DNA of 15,512 bases from Mucilaginibacter sp. UBA4741 (GCA_002403905.1 DHIR01000287.1:1-15512); one strand, 5' to 3'. Shown: positions 1-9,226, counted from the first letter of the stretch. Made by a program: numbers and translations. The notes: generated from the sequence alone by a model not told the origin.

Positions 1-85
1 GAATAAAATTTAAACAGGCTCTTACATTTAACTTAACCTGTTTTATACAGAATTGTGTTACTTTTAATGCATTATATTTCACTGA

Positions 86-1138
86 ATGATTACAGCTAAA
101 CCTCAAAACCTTGATTGGATAAATAGTTTAAGGCTTATTGCCTTATTTGCTGTAATTGTGCTGCACGTTGCCGCTATCCCGTTAGGGCAGTATGGCCATG
201 TACCGCTTAACATCTGGCTCACTGCCGATTTTTATAACGCCCTGGTGCGTTTTGCCGTACCCGTGTTTGTAATGATAACCGGCGCATTGTTATTACACCG
301 CGAATATGAACTGGGCGATTTTCTAAAGAAGCGACTAAGCAGGGTAGTGGTTCCCTTTTTATTCTGGAGTTTGGTATATGTGGCTTACTCGTGGTATAAC
401 GAAGAATTACCGTTTGATGGTGATGCATGGACAAATACTAAAACGGTATTACACCAGCTAAAATACGGCAGCTCATACCACTTATGGTATGTTTATATGC
501 TGATAGGTCTTTACTTTTTTATACCGATAATCAGCAAGTTCGTCCGTAACGCCAGCAAGCGCGAAATAGAATATTTTTTAGTGATGTGGCTGATTGCTAT
601 GATCATTAGCCAGCCATTAATATCCAGATTTAATCCCCAGGTTGATCTGCATAATTTTGCAGGGTATGCAGGTTACCTGGTTTTAGGGCATTACCTTACC
701 TTTAATTTCGACAGAAAAAAGAATATAATGCCGTTAATGGTTATGTTGTTTTTGGTGATGTTAACTATTATAACCTGGGGGACGTACTTGCTTTATAAAT
801 ATCCTACAGGCTTAATAACTTTACTGTATGAGCCGCTTGGACCTGCCATAGTATTATTGGCATCGACCGTTTTTTTAATAGGCCGATTTAGTAAAATACA
901 GCTCTCCGCGTTTTTAAAACAAGCAAAAGACTTTGCCTGCAAATTTAATTTCGGCATCTATTTAAGCCATGCGCTGGTTCTCTATTTTTTAGATGACTTG
1001 TTTGGTATAAGCTTTAAACTATGTACGCCCTTGGTAAGCATCCCGGTAACGGCAAGTATATGTTTTGGTTTGTCGTTATTGTTGGTGTGGTTATTGAGTA
1101 AGTTGCCTGTTGTGGGTAAGTGGCTGGCGGGGGTATAA
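86..1138 (+). CDS. Membrane acyltransferase, acyltransferase-3 (OafA/WecH-like) family
   Basis: A 350-residue polytopic membrane protein with about ten hydrophobic segments. It opens with a motif typical of acyltransferase family 3: Arg16 and His27 frame the first helix (RLIALFAVIVLH), matching the R-x10-H motif thought to be needed for acyl transfer. Family members O-acylate (mostly O-acetylate) sugars of surface polysaccharides or other small acceptors at the cytoplasmic membrane. The length is close to short single-domain members such as WecH, and there is no periplasmic SGNH domain. The acceptor cannot be told from the sequence. The ATG at 86 directly precedes the family's usual N-terminal LDWINSLR stretch and has no Shine-Dalgarno sequence, which is normal in Bacteroidota. 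The START-domain gene follows after 47 bp and could be co-transcribed. The family call is secure; the substrate is unknown. Confidence 0.88.
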   Translation: MITAKPQNLDWINSLRLIALFAVIVLHVAAIPLGQYGHVPLNIWLTADFYNALVRFAVPVFVMITGALLLHREYELGDFLKKRLSRVVVPFLFWSLVYVAYSWYNEELPFDGDAWTNTKTVLHQLKYGSSYHLWYVYMLIGLYFFIPIISKFVRNASKREIEYFLVMWLIAMIISQPLISRFNPQVDLHNFAGYAGYLVLGHYLTFNFDRKKNIMPLMVMLFLVMLTIITWGTYLLYKYPTGLITLLYEPLGPAIVLLASTVFLIGRFSKIQLSAFLKQAKDFACKFNFGIYLSHALVLYFLDDLFGISFKLCTPLVSIPVTASICFGLSLLLVWLLSKLPVVGKWLAGV

Positions 1139-1185
1139 GACCGGGTGAGTAAACGGCGCGCATTTTAAACTAATTAACTTTAACT

Positions 1186-1827
1186 ATGAAACTAAAAACG
1201 CTAATATTATTAACCCTAATTCTCATCTCCAAACTTGCCACCGCGCAGGACGAATGGACCTTCAAAACCGAAAGCGATGGCATTAAGGTTTACAGCAACA
1301 CCAAATCGCCCTTAAAAGTTAAGCCGGTTAAAGTTGAATATACTTTTAACGCCACGCCTGTACAATTGGCCGCTGTACTACTGGATATTAAAAACTATAC
1401 CGATTGGATCTATAAAACCAAACAGACCGCCCTGGTTAAACAAGTATCGCCAACCGAACTGTTTTATTATGCCGAGATCAATATGCCCTGGCCCGCCCAA
1501 AACCGCGATTTTTCGGCACACATAACCGCAACCCAAAACCCGGAAACTAAAGTTATTACAGTTGATGCACCTTCGGTAACAGGTTTGGTGCCCGAGAAGG
1601 AAGGGGTTACACGCATCCGTAAATCAGTTGGTAAATGGGTGCTTACACCAGTTGGTAAGAACCAGGTTAACGTAACCTATTACCTGCAAATAGAACCCGA
1701 TGGCGGCGCGCCTGCCTTGCTCATTAACCTGTTTATATCCGATGGGCCTATGCAAAGTTTTAAAAAACTAAAGCTACAATTGCAAAAGCCGTTGTATAAA
1801 AACCCGTCACTATCATTCGCGAAATAA
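1186..1827 (+). CDS. Secreted START-domain (lipid-binding) protein
   Basis: A 213-residue protein with an N-terminal signal peptide of about 20 residues ending in A-T-A-Q, so it is probably exported to the periplasm. The rest is one START-like helix-grip domain: an early WTFKTESDGIKVY strand, a D-x-x-x-Y-x-x-W segment near residues 67-74, and the characteristic PWPAQNRDF motif at 101-109. START domains form a hydrophobic cavity that binds a lipid or sterol-like ligand. Bacterial secreted examples are poorly characterised, so ligand and role are unknown. It lies 47 bp downstream of the acyltransferase on the same strand, and joint transcription is possible but not shown. The fold assignment rests on motif recognition and is fairly secure. 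Confidence 0.82.
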   Translation: MKLKTLILLTLILISKLATAQDEWTFKTESDGIKVYSNTKSPLKVKPVKVEYTFNATPVQLAAVLLDIKNYTDWIYKTKQTALVKQVSPTELFYYAEINMPWPAQNRDFSAHITATQNPETKVITVDAPSVTGLVPEKEGVTRIRKSVGKWVLTPVGKNQVNVTYYLQIEPDGGAPALLINLFISDGPMQSFKKLKLQLQKPLYKNPSLSFAK

Positions 1828-1870
1828 CCAATAGTTAATTTATTAAATATTATGGCGTTTCGCTTTATTT

Positions 1871-1882
1871 CGGAGTACTCCG
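1871..1882. repeat. Perfect 12-bp palindrome in intergenic region
   Basis: CGGAGTACTCCG is self-complementary and sits in the 179-bp gap between the START gene and the GH2 gene. It could be a short terminator stem for the upstream gene, although no T-tract follows. It could also be an operator for the downstream gene, or a remnant of a dispersed repeat. Its meaning is unclear. Confidence 0.35.
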
Positions 1883-1950
1883 CTCACAAAGTGGTACACC
1901 CTATTTGCAACATATTTATTACGCAATCGATACCGTTTTTTAACAATCTT

Positions 1951-1968
1951 TAATACGCGTTAGTATTA
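1951..1968. promoter_or_regulatory. Possible operator-like inverted repeat upstream of the GH2 gene
   Basis: TAATAC and GTATTA are perfect 6-bp inverted arms separated by 6 bp, centred about 47 bp before the GH2 start codon. The location suits a regulator binding site in the promoter region of a sugar-utilisation gene. There is no regulator gene nearby and no second copy was seen, so this is a weak call; AT-rich DNA yields such arms by chance. Confidence 0.25.
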
Positions 1969-2006
1969 TTAGCTTAGCGTAATTAAACCAATTTTAGTTT
2001 TCAATT

Positions 2007-4754
2007 ATGAAGAAGTTTCCCTTAGCCTGTTTCGGGCTATTTTTTGCTATAAGCTCATTCGCGCAAACAACCATCACCCAATATTTATCAGGTACCGATA
2101 AGGACCATACCGTACAGTGGGATTTTTTCTGTACCGATGGCAGGTTAAGCGGTAAATGGACAACAATACCCGTACCATCAAACTGGGAACTACAGGGATT
2201 TGGTGCCTACAATTATGGCGGCGATAGAAACAAAGCTCATGAATCAGGCATGTACAAGCATGAATTTGCGGTAGGCAACTACACCGGCAAACGTGTCTTT
2301 ATAGTTTTTGAAGGCTCCATGACCGATACTAAAGTTACCATAAATGGTAAGTCGGCAGGCCCCATTCACCAGGGCAGCTTTTACCGCTTTAAATATGATA
2401 TAACAGACCTGGTGAAATTTAACGCCAAAAACCTGTTAGAGGTTACGGTAGATAAAATGTCGGCAAACGCCGGTGTTAATGATGCAGAGCGTAACTACAG
2501 CGATTTTTGGGTATTCGGAGGCATCTATCGTCCGGTTTATTTAGAGGTAGTTCCTGAAACTTATATTGACCACACCGCAGTAAATGCTAAGGCCGATGGC
2601 TCTTTTCAATTAGATGTATATGCTAAAAACCTGAAGGAGGGCGATGTTATTGAAGGACAGGTACAAAAGCTAAATGGCGAAAATGTAGGCAAGCCATTTA
2701 CCATAGCTGCTAATACCTCTGCTGATCGTTCGACCCTCACCAGCAATTTTACCAAGCCCGCATTATGGAGTGCTGAATATCCTAACCTGTACCAGGTTAT
2801 AGTTACTATAAAAGGAAAGCAAGGTGCAGTCCATCGTATAAAACAAAAATTCGGTTTCCGTACGGTCGAGGTGCGTCCGCAGGATGGTTTGTACGTTAAT
2901 GGTGCTAAAGAAGTGTTAAAAGGTGTTTGCCGTCATAGTTTCTGGCCGGAAACAGGCCGTACACTTAGCCATAAAGTCCATTTACTGGATGTTAAGGCGA
3001 TGAAAGAAATGAATGGTAACGCGGTACGTATGTCGCATTATCCGCCCGATCAGGATTTTTTGGATGTATGTGATTCGCTTGGTATTTATGTATTGGACGA
3101 GCTAACCGGCTGGCAACACAAGTATGATACATTGGTGGGTCATAAGCTGGTTAAAGAAATGTTGGTACGCGATGTTAACCACCCCGCTATTTTGTTTTGG
3201 GATAATGGTAACGAAGGTGGCTGGAATACGCAACTAGACAATGACTATGCGATGTATGATCCGCAAAGACGTAACGTACTGCATCCTTGGGCATTATTTG
3301 GTAACGTAGATACACACCACTACCCTGATTATAATGCAATACTAAAAGCAACATCAGGAAAAGAAATATTTATGCCTACCGAATTTATGCATGGGTTATA
3401 TGATGGCGGGGCAGGCGCGGCTTTAGAAGATTTTTGGGGACAGATGATAAAATATCCGCACGCGGCTGGCGGCTTTATCTGGGCGTTGATTGATGAGGAT
3501 GTTATCCGTACCGATAAAAATAACACCTATGATGGCGTCGGTAACCGTGCGCCCGATGGTATATTAGGCCCGCACCGCGAAAAGGAAGGTAGCTTTTTTA
3601 CGATAAAAGAACTTTGGTCGCCGGTGTATATTCATCCTGAACCAATCGATAAAAGCTTTAATGGCAAAATACAGGTAGAGAACCGTTACACTTTCACCAA
3701 ACTGAGCCAATGTGAATTTAAATGGCAGTTAGTCAAACTACCATCGGCACAAGATAAAAGTACTAAAGCTATTACCACCGCTACCGGCGTTCCATTGCCA
3801 TTAGAATTGGCCCCGGGCGAAAAAGGGACACTTAACCTGCATTTACCTGCCACCTGGACAAAAAGCGATGCGCTATACCTAACCGCTTACGGCCCGCACG
3901 GCGAAGAATTATTTACTTGGAGTTGGGCCATTAAATCGCCTGCGGCACTAGCTAAGGCGCCGGTACTGTCTGCCAGGTCGACTATAGCAGGTGCGGTAAA
4001 TGGCAACGAGTTGGTTGTTAGCAGCGATGGCAAGAAATATTACTTCGATAAAACTACGGGGTATATTGAGAAAGTGGTTAAAGATAAAACGGATATCTCC
4101 CTATCTGGCGGACCGGTATTGGCTGGAGTAAATACTACTTTAAAAGATTTTACCTATAAAACCGCAGGCAAACAATTTGTTGTTGAAGCTAATTACCAGG
4201 GCGATGCAACCCTAAATGTAAAATGGACCTTCACACCTGGGAAGCCGGTTAAACTGGAGTACACCTATGCCCAAACCGGTGATTTTGATTTTATAGGGAT
4301 CACCTTTAATTATCCTGAGGAAAAGGTTACCGGTATGAAATGGCTTGGCCGTGGCCCGTACCGCGTTTGGAAAAACCGTGTACCAGGGCAGCAATTTGGT
4401 GTATGGCATAAAGCTTACAACAATACCATAACAGGGCAAGATTGGGGCTATCCCGAATTTAAGGGTTACCACGGCGAGGTTAACTGGGCGGTGATAGAAA
4501 ATAAAGAATCACCATTTACGGTTTATACGGATAATAAAAATATGTACCTGCAAATGTATCACCCGGCACGCGAGCAGGACGCGTTGAAGAATAACAATGT
4601 AGAGCCGCCTTTTCCTGATGGTAATATCGGTTTTTTAAATGGGATTAGTGCTATTGGTACAAAGTTCCAAGCGTCTAAGTCAATGGGGCCGCAAAGTCAG
4701 AAAAATCATGCCACGGGTGAGCCGATCAGCAATACGTTATGGTTTGAGTTTTAG
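2007..4754 (+). CDS. Secreted glycoside hydrolase family 2, beta-galactosidase-like
   Basis: A 915-residue secreted enzyme with a signal peptide (about residues 1-20, ending S-F-A-Q). The order is typical of GH2 LacZ-type enzymes: a jelly-roll sugar-binding domain (about 30-185, with the FGGIYRPV hallmark at 170-177), an immunoglobulin-like domain (to about 290), a TIM barrel (about 290-545), and a C-terminal beta-rich region resembling the LacZ small-chain domain, with LGRGPYRVWKNR. The likely acid/base is Glu403 in DNGNEGG and the likely nucleophile Glu459 in MPTEFMHG; GVCRH and MSHYPPD are further barrel motifs. The family cleaves terminal beta-linked sugars with retention of configuration. 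Galactose specificity is the default guess, and other beta-glycosides remain possible. There is no SusC/SusD pair, sulfatase or regulator beside it, so it is not part of a visible polysaccharide utilisation locus. A terminator follows at 4777. Confidence 0.9.
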   Translation: MKKFPLACFGLFFAISSFAQTTITQYLSGTDKDHTVQWDFFCTDGRLSGKWTTIPVPSNWELQGFGAYNYGGDRNKAHESGMYKHEFAVGNYTGKRVFIVFEGSMTDTKVTINGKSAGPIHQGSFYRFKYDITDLVKFNAKNLLEVTVDKMSANAGVNDAERNYSDFWVFGGIYRPVYLEVVPETYIDHTAVNAKADGSFQLDVYAKNLKEGDVIEGQVQKLNGENVGKPFTIAANTSADRSTLTSNFTKPALWSAEYPNLYQVIVTIKGKQGAVHRIKQKFGFRTVEVRPQDGLYVNGAKEVLKGVCRHSFWPETGRTLSHKVHLLDVKAMKEMNGNAVRMSHYPPDQDFLDVCDSLGIYVLDELTGWQHKYDTLVGHKLVKEMLVRDVNHPAILFWDNGNEGGWNTQLDNDYAMYDPQRRNVLHPWALFGNVDTHHYPDYNAILKATSGKEIFMPTEFMHGLYDGGAGAALEDFWGQMIKYPHAAGGFIWALIDEDVIRTDKNNTYDGVGNRAPDGILGPHREKEGSFFTIKELWSPVYIHPEPIDKSFNGKIQVENRYTFTKLSQCEFKWQLVKLPSAQDKSTKAITTATGVPLPLELAPGEKGTLNLHLPATWTKSDALYLTAYGPHGEELFTWSWAIKSPAALAKAPVLSARSTIAGAVNGNELVVSSDGKKYYFDKTTGYIEKVVKDKTDISLSGGPVLAGVNTTLKDFTYKTAGKQFVVEANYQGDATLNVKWTFTPGKPVKLEYTYAQTGDFDFIGITFNYPEEKVTGMKWLGRGPYRVWKNRVPGQQFGVWHKAYNNTITGQDWGYPEFKGYHGEVNWAVIENKESPFTVYTDNKNMYLQMYHPAREQDALKNNNVEPPFPDGNIGFLNGISAIGTKFQASKSMGPQSQKNHATGEPISNTLWFEF

Positions 4755-4776
4755 GATCACTAGTTATAACAGCCAG

Positions 4777-4832
4777 CTCCTGTATAGCCTGCAAACTTCT
4801 TTTATGGAAGCCAGGCTTTACAGGAGTTTTTT
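4777..4832 (+). terminator. Rho-independent terminator after the GH2 gene
   Basis: A 15-bp stem (4777-4791 with 4812-4826, one mismatch) with a 20-nt loop is followed at once by six T. It lies 23 bp after the GH2 stop codon and about 70 bp before the ABC ATPase start, so it separates the two transcription units. Confidence 0.85.
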
Positions 4833-4901
4833 ATATATTTAGCTTGCCCGATTGTAATAATATTGACTAATCACACTCTAAACAATAAAACACAATTAAC
4901 T

Positions 4902-5684
4902 ATGGCTGTTGATCAGGATAAGTATATTTTAAAAGTAGATGGCCTGGGTGTTACCTATGGCGATTTTGTTGCTGTAAAGGACGTTGGTTTTAACGTATTG
5001 CAAGGCGAGATATTCGGCTTGCTTGGGCCTAATGGGGCGGGTAAAACCAGCACGTTAAGCGCTATTGAAGGTCTGCTGAAATTTAAGCAAGGTACTATAA
5101 TAGTTGACGGCCAGGATGTGCAGCAAAAACCATTGTATGCAAAAGCATCAATGGGAGTCCAACTGCAATCAACCAGCTTTCAGCCCGAGTTAAACGTGGT
5201 GCAAATACTGCAATTGTTTTCTGGGATATATGGTGTGCCTAAAAGCAAAGACGAGATAAAAGATATTCTGAAAGAAATTAAACTGGAAGATGCCGGTCAA
5301 AAAAAGTTTGGTCAGCTATCCGGTGGGCAACAGCAGCGTGTATCGTTAGTGATAGCGACTATTCATAACCCTAAGCTGGTATTGTTAGATGAGCCTACCA
5401 CCGGACTTGACCCGCAATCGCGCCGCCAGCTTTGGGAGCGTATTGAGGCTATAAAAGCAAAGGGCCATGCTGTTTTATTAACTACACACTCCATGGAAGA
5501 GGCCGAAGCCGTTTGCGACAGGATAGCCATTATAGACCACGGTAAGGTTATAGCTATTGATACCCCAGAGGCGTTGGTTGATAAGCACCGCGATGACCCG
5601 GAAGTAGTTGCCGTGTCGCGCCGTGGCAAAATTACTTTAGAGGATGTGTTTATTGGATTAACAGGTACCGCGGTACGGGATTAA
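4902..5684 (+). CDS. ABC transporter ATP-binding protein (ABC-2 exporter type)
   Basis: A 260-residue ATPase subunit from the ATG at 4902. Key motifs are complete: Walker A GPNGAGKT (42-49), a Q-loop glutamine near 87, signature LSGGQ (139-143), Walker B LVLLDEP (159-165) followed by TTGLDP, and the H-loop histidine at 196. The short C-terminal tail after 230 (GKITLEDVFIGLTG) is typical of ATPases that pair with ABC-2 permeases, of the DrrA/NatA/CcmA kind. An in-frame TTG at 4863 would add 13 polar residues that do not resemble the family N-terminus; the ATG directly precedes the usual KVDGLGVTYG strand and is preferred. The permease starts 14 bp downstream, so the two surely form one transporter. 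The substrate (drug, lipid, glycan or ion) cannot be read from the sequence. Confidence 0.92.
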   Translation: MAVDQDKYILKVDGLGVTYGDFVAVKDVGFNVLQGEIFGLLGPNGAGKTSTLSAIEGLLKFKQGTIIVDGQDVQQKPLYAKASMGVQLQSTSFQPELNVVQILQLFSGIYGVPKSKDEIKDILKEIKLEDAGQKKFGQLSGGQQQRVSLVIATIHNPKLVLLDEPTTGLDPQSRRQLWERIEAIKAKGHAVLLTTHSMEEAEAVCDRIAIIDHGKVIAIDTPEALVDKHRDDPEVVAVSRRGKITLEDVFIGLTGTAVRD

Positions 5685-5698
5685 ATCAGGAAAGAAAA

Positions 5699-6451
5699 AT
5701 GGAAACTACAGTTATACCTAAATCATCAGCCGTATTTAAGACCCTTGTGAGGGCAGATATGGCAACTTTGTTTAGTAACCGCCGGTCGGTTGTTATATCA
5801 TTATTGGTGCCGCTTATTATCCTGGTATCATGGAAACCGTTGGTAAAAGTAATGGGTGGCCCGTTCGCGCTGTCAACCGCTATTGGTATAGGCTTGATGT
5901 CAATTGGTTTAATGGGGTATACCTTATCTGTTGCCCGCGACAGGGACAAAGGCATCTTTCAGCGCCTGCGTGTTGCGCCTGTACCTACATGGGCCATCAT
6001 GTCTAGTCGGCTTTTTATACAATTGGTAATGATTATGATATTGACACTGTTGGTATTTATAGTTGGCTATCAATATGATAAAATAACGTTAAGTACCGAA
6101 GGCTATCTGCTAACATTCGCGGTGGCTGTTATAGGTGGGGCGGTTTATTTGAGCCTGGGCCAACTCATTGTCGGCTTAATTAAAACGGCAGAGACCATTA
6201 ACGCAGTAACACGCCTTACTTATTTCTTATTCATAATGGTGGGTATGTTTGGCGAAATGGGTACACTTGGTCCGCAAGTTAAGGAAGGTGTGCATTGGTC
6301 GCCTTATGGTTCGGTTAAGTTAATGTTGGCCGCCAGTATGGAGCCTGCTAAATGGAACCATGATACTACCATAACCGTTTGGGTATGCTTAGGCTATATT
6401 ATAGTATTTGCGGGCATCGGCATAAAAAACTTTAAGTGGAATAGCAAGTAA
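5699..6451 (+). CDS. ABC-2 type transporter permease
   Basis: A 250-residue membrane protein with about six transmembrane helices, the usual size for an ABC-2 permease. Between helices 2 and 3 it has ARDRDKGIFQRLRVAPVP, the conserved cytoplasmic coupling segment of DrrB/YadH-like permeases. A purine-rich AGGAAAG lies just before the ATG, one of the few Shine-Dalgarno-like sites here, which suits translation of the second gene of an operon. It is the membrane partner of the ATPase encoded 14 bp upstream; two copies of each would make the exporter. It ends 18 bp from the convergent glycosyltransferase gene with no obvious bidirectional terminator between. Confidence 0.9.
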   Translation: METTVIPKSSAVFKTLVRADMATLFSNRRSVVISLLVPLIILVSWKPLVKVMGGPFALSTAIGIGLMSIGLMGYTLSVARDRDKGIFQRLRVAPVPTWAIMSSRLFIQLVMIMILTLLVFIVGYQYDKITLSTEGYLLTFAVAVIGGAVYLSLGQLIVGLIKTAETINAVTRLTYFLFIMVGMFGEMGTLGPQVKEGVHWSPYGSVKLMLAASMEPAKWNHDTTITVWVCLGYIIVFAGIGIKNFKWNSK

Positions 6452-6469
6452 TAGAACGCGGTGTGCCCT

Positions 6470-8101
6470 CTACTTGCCAAACGGAACCAACCCCATCAAC
6501 TGCCTATACAGCGGATAATCGGGTAATTTATTAACCGACTGATGGAAGTTTTTGCAGTAATAAACCTGTAAGTGTTCTTCTACAATTCCACCTCGTATAA
6601 TAGGGATATCGGCTAGTTTGGTAATGCTATCGAAGAATGGCTTGCCATCGTCATTAATGGTTTCGTCATAAGCATGTTCTTCGCCAATAATAACGGCATC
6701 TTTACCTAATAGCGTTTTTGGGTCTACAAGAAAAGCCAGGTTACGCGGGTCGCGGTTAAAGCAGATAATTTCTTTCTTGCCTTTTAGTGCCCAGTCAACT
6801 TTACCGGCCAGCCACCAACGGGTACTGCCTGCAAATACGTTCGGATTTTTTATCCAGCCCTCTTTTTCAAAGCGGGTCATGACGTCATCGTAATCAACAC
6901 CTTGTATAGTGGGGTCAATTTTACCCCCGCCCAGGCTGGCAACCCATTTAGGGCCGTAGTACTGCCAAAAGCCGGTAACCAAATGTGCGCCTAAAATAGT
7001 TATAGTTATTACCGTAAAGTACACAGAGAACCGGAGCCAGCGGCGTGTTAGGCGTTTAGCTTTCTCGTTGGTGCCGTTTAAAGTTTGGTCAATAGCGAAG
7101 CCAAGTGGCATAAAAAGCATCATGTAACCAGGTGCCTGCCAATGGAAATGATATTGAAGATCGGCCCATAAAGTGAGCACTGTAAAAAATACTATGGGCA
7201 ATACCGACATCCAAAAGTTAAAGCCATACTCGGCTTGGATACGCTTTTTATAGGCTACAAACATTTGCCTTATAGTGGGGAACCATATCCACGGTAATAA
7301 CCAAACAGCCTGGCCGGCAATGCTGCGGATAAACCAATCAAAATGTAATTGAAATGGCTCGTGCCTTGTGCCAGCCCTTGATCCCTGCCAAACAAACGAT
7401 ACCCAGTTGTTTTTATAGTTCCACCATATTACCGGTGTAGCCATTATTATGGTTATCACTATAGCTAAATATGGGCCGGGATGTGTTAACCAATGGCGCT
7501 GTTTTTTATTGGTGAGGATAAACATAAATACCCCCGCGAATAGGAACAGCACATGGTACTTGCTTAAAGTAGCCAGCCCCATACAAATGCCGATAACTAT
7601 CCACAGCCAGTATACTTTGCCTTTATCTATTTTAGGATCGAGAGGTTTTTCTTCTCGGATGCCTAATACCTTAACAATATACAAGGTGCTTAACAGCCAA
7701 AAAAACATCAACGGCGCATCGGGTTGGTACCAGCAGGCCACGCCTACGGTAAATAAGGCGCTTAAATTCATTACCGTTACGGCCCAAAATCCGGCAGCGG
7801 CATTAAATAATTTACGCGATAAGACAAACAGCAGCCAACTTGTGCCTGCAAACATTAAAACACTTGGAAAACGCAGGCCAAAATTAGTTAAGCCAAACAG
7901 CCTGATGCTTGCGCCACCCAGCCAAAAGAATAATGGGGGTTGATCAAAATAACTCCATTCTAAATGTATCGCTCCGCGAAAATAATAAGATTCACCATTA
8001 CCCAAACCGGTGTAGGCTGCAATCAATAAGCGGATGAAAAAAGTAACAATAATTAATACCAGCGTATATTTTGCGGCGTTTTGTTCTGTTATTTTCTTCA
8101 T
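6470..8101 (-). CDS. GT39-type membrane glycosyltransferase (ArnT/PMT_2-like)
   Basis: A 543-residue polytopic membrane protein. The first periplasmic loop carries the family hallmark: GNGESYY (residues 34-40) followed by SYFDQPPLFFW near 50-60. These match the D/G-E-x-Y-Y and FD-x-PP motifs of Pfam PMT_2 enzymes, which move a sugar from a polyprenyl-phosphate donor to lipid A, protein or another acceptor on the outer face of the membrane. The Asp that often precedes the key Glu is Gly36 here. I recall similar G-E variants in Bacteroidota homologues, so loss of activity should not be inferred. About a dozen hydrophobic helices are followed by a soluble periplasmic C-terminal part (about 400-543). 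It is convergent with the ABC permease. Sugar and acceptor are unknown. Confidence 0.86.
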   Translation of the reverse strand: MKKITEQNAAKYTLVLIIVTFFIRLLIAAYTGLGNGESYYFRGAIHLEWSYFDQPPLFFWLGGASIRLFGLTNFGLRFPSVLMFAGTSWLLFVLSRKLFNAAAGFWAVTVMNLSALFTVGVACWYQPDAPLMFFWLLSTLYIVKVLGIREEKPLDPKIDKGKVYWLWIVIGICMGLATLSKYHVLFLFAGVFMFILTNKKQRHWLTHPGPYLAIVITIIMATPVIWWNYKNNWVSFVWQGSRAGTRHEPFQLHFDWFIRSIAGQAVWLLPWIWFPTIRQMFVAYKKRIQAEYGFNFWMSVLPIVFFTVLTLWADLQYHFHWQAPGYMMLFMPLGFAIDQTLNGTNEKAKRLTRRWLRFSVYFTVITITILGAHLVTGFWQYYGPKWVASLGGGKIDPTIQGVDYDDVMTRFEKEGWIKNPNVFAGSTRWWLAGKVDWALKGKKEIICFNRDPRNLAFLVDPKTLLGKDAVIIGEEHAYDETINDDGKPFFDSITKLADIPIIRGGIVEEHLQVYYCKNFHQSVNKLPDYPLYRQLMGLVPFGK

Positions 8102-8170
8102 TGCTTGTTATTTCAGGAGTTTATTTACGGCGATAAAGTTTCAAAAAAAATACGGATAATTATGTAATGT

Positions 8171-8386
8171 CTAACCGGCTTTACGCAATTTGATCAGCCT
8201 CAATACCAGGATAACTAACATCGCGACAAAAAACACCGACCCAACCCCCGAGATAATAATGCGCCAGGCTACATGGGTTTGTAAGGCTTTAATAAATGTA
8301 CAAATGGCATAAATAGCCATAGCCAGGTTAATAAATATTGATAGCCTTAGCTGTTTTGCCTGATCTGTTGATGGTGTAGATTCCAT
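8171..8386 (-). CDS. Small two-helix membrane protein, unknown function
   Basis: A 71-residue protein with two hydrophobic stretches (about 14-33 and 41-63), a short charged N-terminus and a basic C-terminal tail (RLIKLRKAG), consistent with a small inner-membrane protein with both ends in the cytoplasm. I do not recognise a family. It lies 69 bp upstream of the glycosyltransferase and 36 bp downstream of the VOC gene on the same strand, so it may be part of their transcript. The membrane-protein character and tidy spacing argue that it is real. Confidence 0.6.
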   Translation of the reverse strand: MESTPSTDQAKQLRLSIFINLAMAIYAICTFIKALQTHVAWRIIISGVGSVFFVAMLVILVLRLIKLRKAG

Positions 8387-8422
8387 ACGGTAAATGTAGG
8401 GATTTTATCTGTCGGTTGGTTT

Positions 8423-8890
8423 TTACTCCCCGGCTTTTTCTAATACCGAGATATCCAACTTGACCATTTTAAGCATGGCCTGCATTACATTGTTGGCTTT
8501 TTTAGGGTCGCTGTTATGTAGTAGCTCCCCTAAATTATAGGGCACAACTTGCCATGAAAGGCCAAACTTATCTTTTAACCAGCCGCACCTGCTTTCTTCG
8601 CCGCCTGCGGATAGGTTTTTCCAGTAATAATCTATTTCTTCCTGGTTCTGGCAACTTATAAATAGGGAGATGGCTTCAGTAAATTTAAACATCGGTCCGC
8701 CGTTTAATGCCATGAATTTTTGGCCTTCTAACTCAAATGTGGCGGTCATGATGCTGCCTTTTGGTCCGGGGCCGGCATCGCCATATTTAACTTCGTATAG
8801 TAATTTTGAATTTTTAAAGACAGACGTATAAAAATCTATAGCCTCGCTAAGATTGTTGTCGAACCATAAAAACGGAGTTATCTTGCTCAT
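8423..8890 (-). CDS. VOC superfamily protein, PhnB/3-demethylubiquinone-methyltransferase-like
   Basis: A 155-residue protein of the vicinal oxygen chelate fold, most like the PhnB-type subgroup (Pfam 3-dmu-9_3-mt). Evidence is the opening ITPFLWFDNNLSEAIDFY, the paired FELEGQKFMALNGG strand in the middle, and the end GWLKDKFGLSWQVVP. The Pfam name mentions a methyltransferase, but these proteins lack a methyltransferase domain and their activity is generally unknown; some VOC relatives are glyoxalases, dioxygenases or resistance proteins. It is a complete single-domain protein. The start is the ATG at 8890 and the gap to the small membrane gene is 36 bp. Confidence 0.85.
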   Translation of the reverse strand: MSKITPFLWFDNNLSEAIDFYTSVFKNSKLLYEVKYGDAGPGPKGSIMTATFELEGQKFMALNGGPMFKFTEAISLFISCQNQEEIDYYWKNLSAGGEESRCGWLKDKFGLSWQVVPYNLGELLHNSDPKKANNVMQAMLKMVKLDISVLEKAGE

Positions 8891-8989
8891 AAGTTTATTT
8901 TTTTGATGTTAAACAAATCTAATACCGTTTAACGGCATTAACAGGGGGAGTACGAGACATTTTTAGGGTTGATTAAAGACAGGTCTCCA

Positions 8990-9226
8990 TTAAATATTAT
9001 ACCCTTCCAGTTGCTCTGCTATTAGGTGTAAAGTGTCTTCCGGCACAACTCCCGGATTTTTGCAAATGTGTAAGATTTTATGATTATCCGGTTCAAAACT
9101 GCCAATAAACTGGTCGTCTTTAAATATTTCGTATTTGCATTGCTCGCCTTCATGGTGCATATAGTCCCGCACCTCAAAATGCTGGTTCTCGTTATCAACG
9201 CTTACTGATATTTCAAATTTTTCCAT
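8990..9226 (-). CDS. Small acidic conserved-type protein downstream of ferritin
   Basis: A 78-residue soluble acidic protein with no signal peptide or membrane helix. It has predicted beta strands at the start (FEISVSVDN, HFEVRDYMHH, CKYEIFKDD) and a C-terminal helix (PEDTLHLIAEQLEGYN). It contains two Cys (about 30 and 55) and several His (HH at about 24-25). I do not recognise the family. The gene begins 20 bp after the ferritin stop with no terminator between, so it is very likely co-transcribed with ferritin and could be tied to iron or oxidative-stress physiology. That link rests only on position. Confidence 0.65.
   Translation of the reverse strand: MEKFEISVSVDNENQHFEVRDYMHHEGEQCKYEIFKDDQFIGSFEPDNHKILHICKNPGVVPEDTLHLIAEQLEGYNI

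Noticed and set aside
12..43. AAACAGG / CCTGTTT inverted repeat near the left edge
   Set aside because: Only a 7-bp stem with an 18-nt loop and a weak T-tract; it might be the terminator of an upstream gene outside the window, but the support is too thin.
4863..4901. TTG start for the ABC ATPase adding 13 residues
   Set aside because: The added residues are polar and unlike the family N-terminus; the ATG at 4902 fits better.
2007..6451. Polysaccharide utilisation locus around the GH2 enzyme
   Set aside because: No SusC/SusD pair, sulfatase or hybrid regulator is present, and a terminator separates the GH2 gene from the ABC genes.
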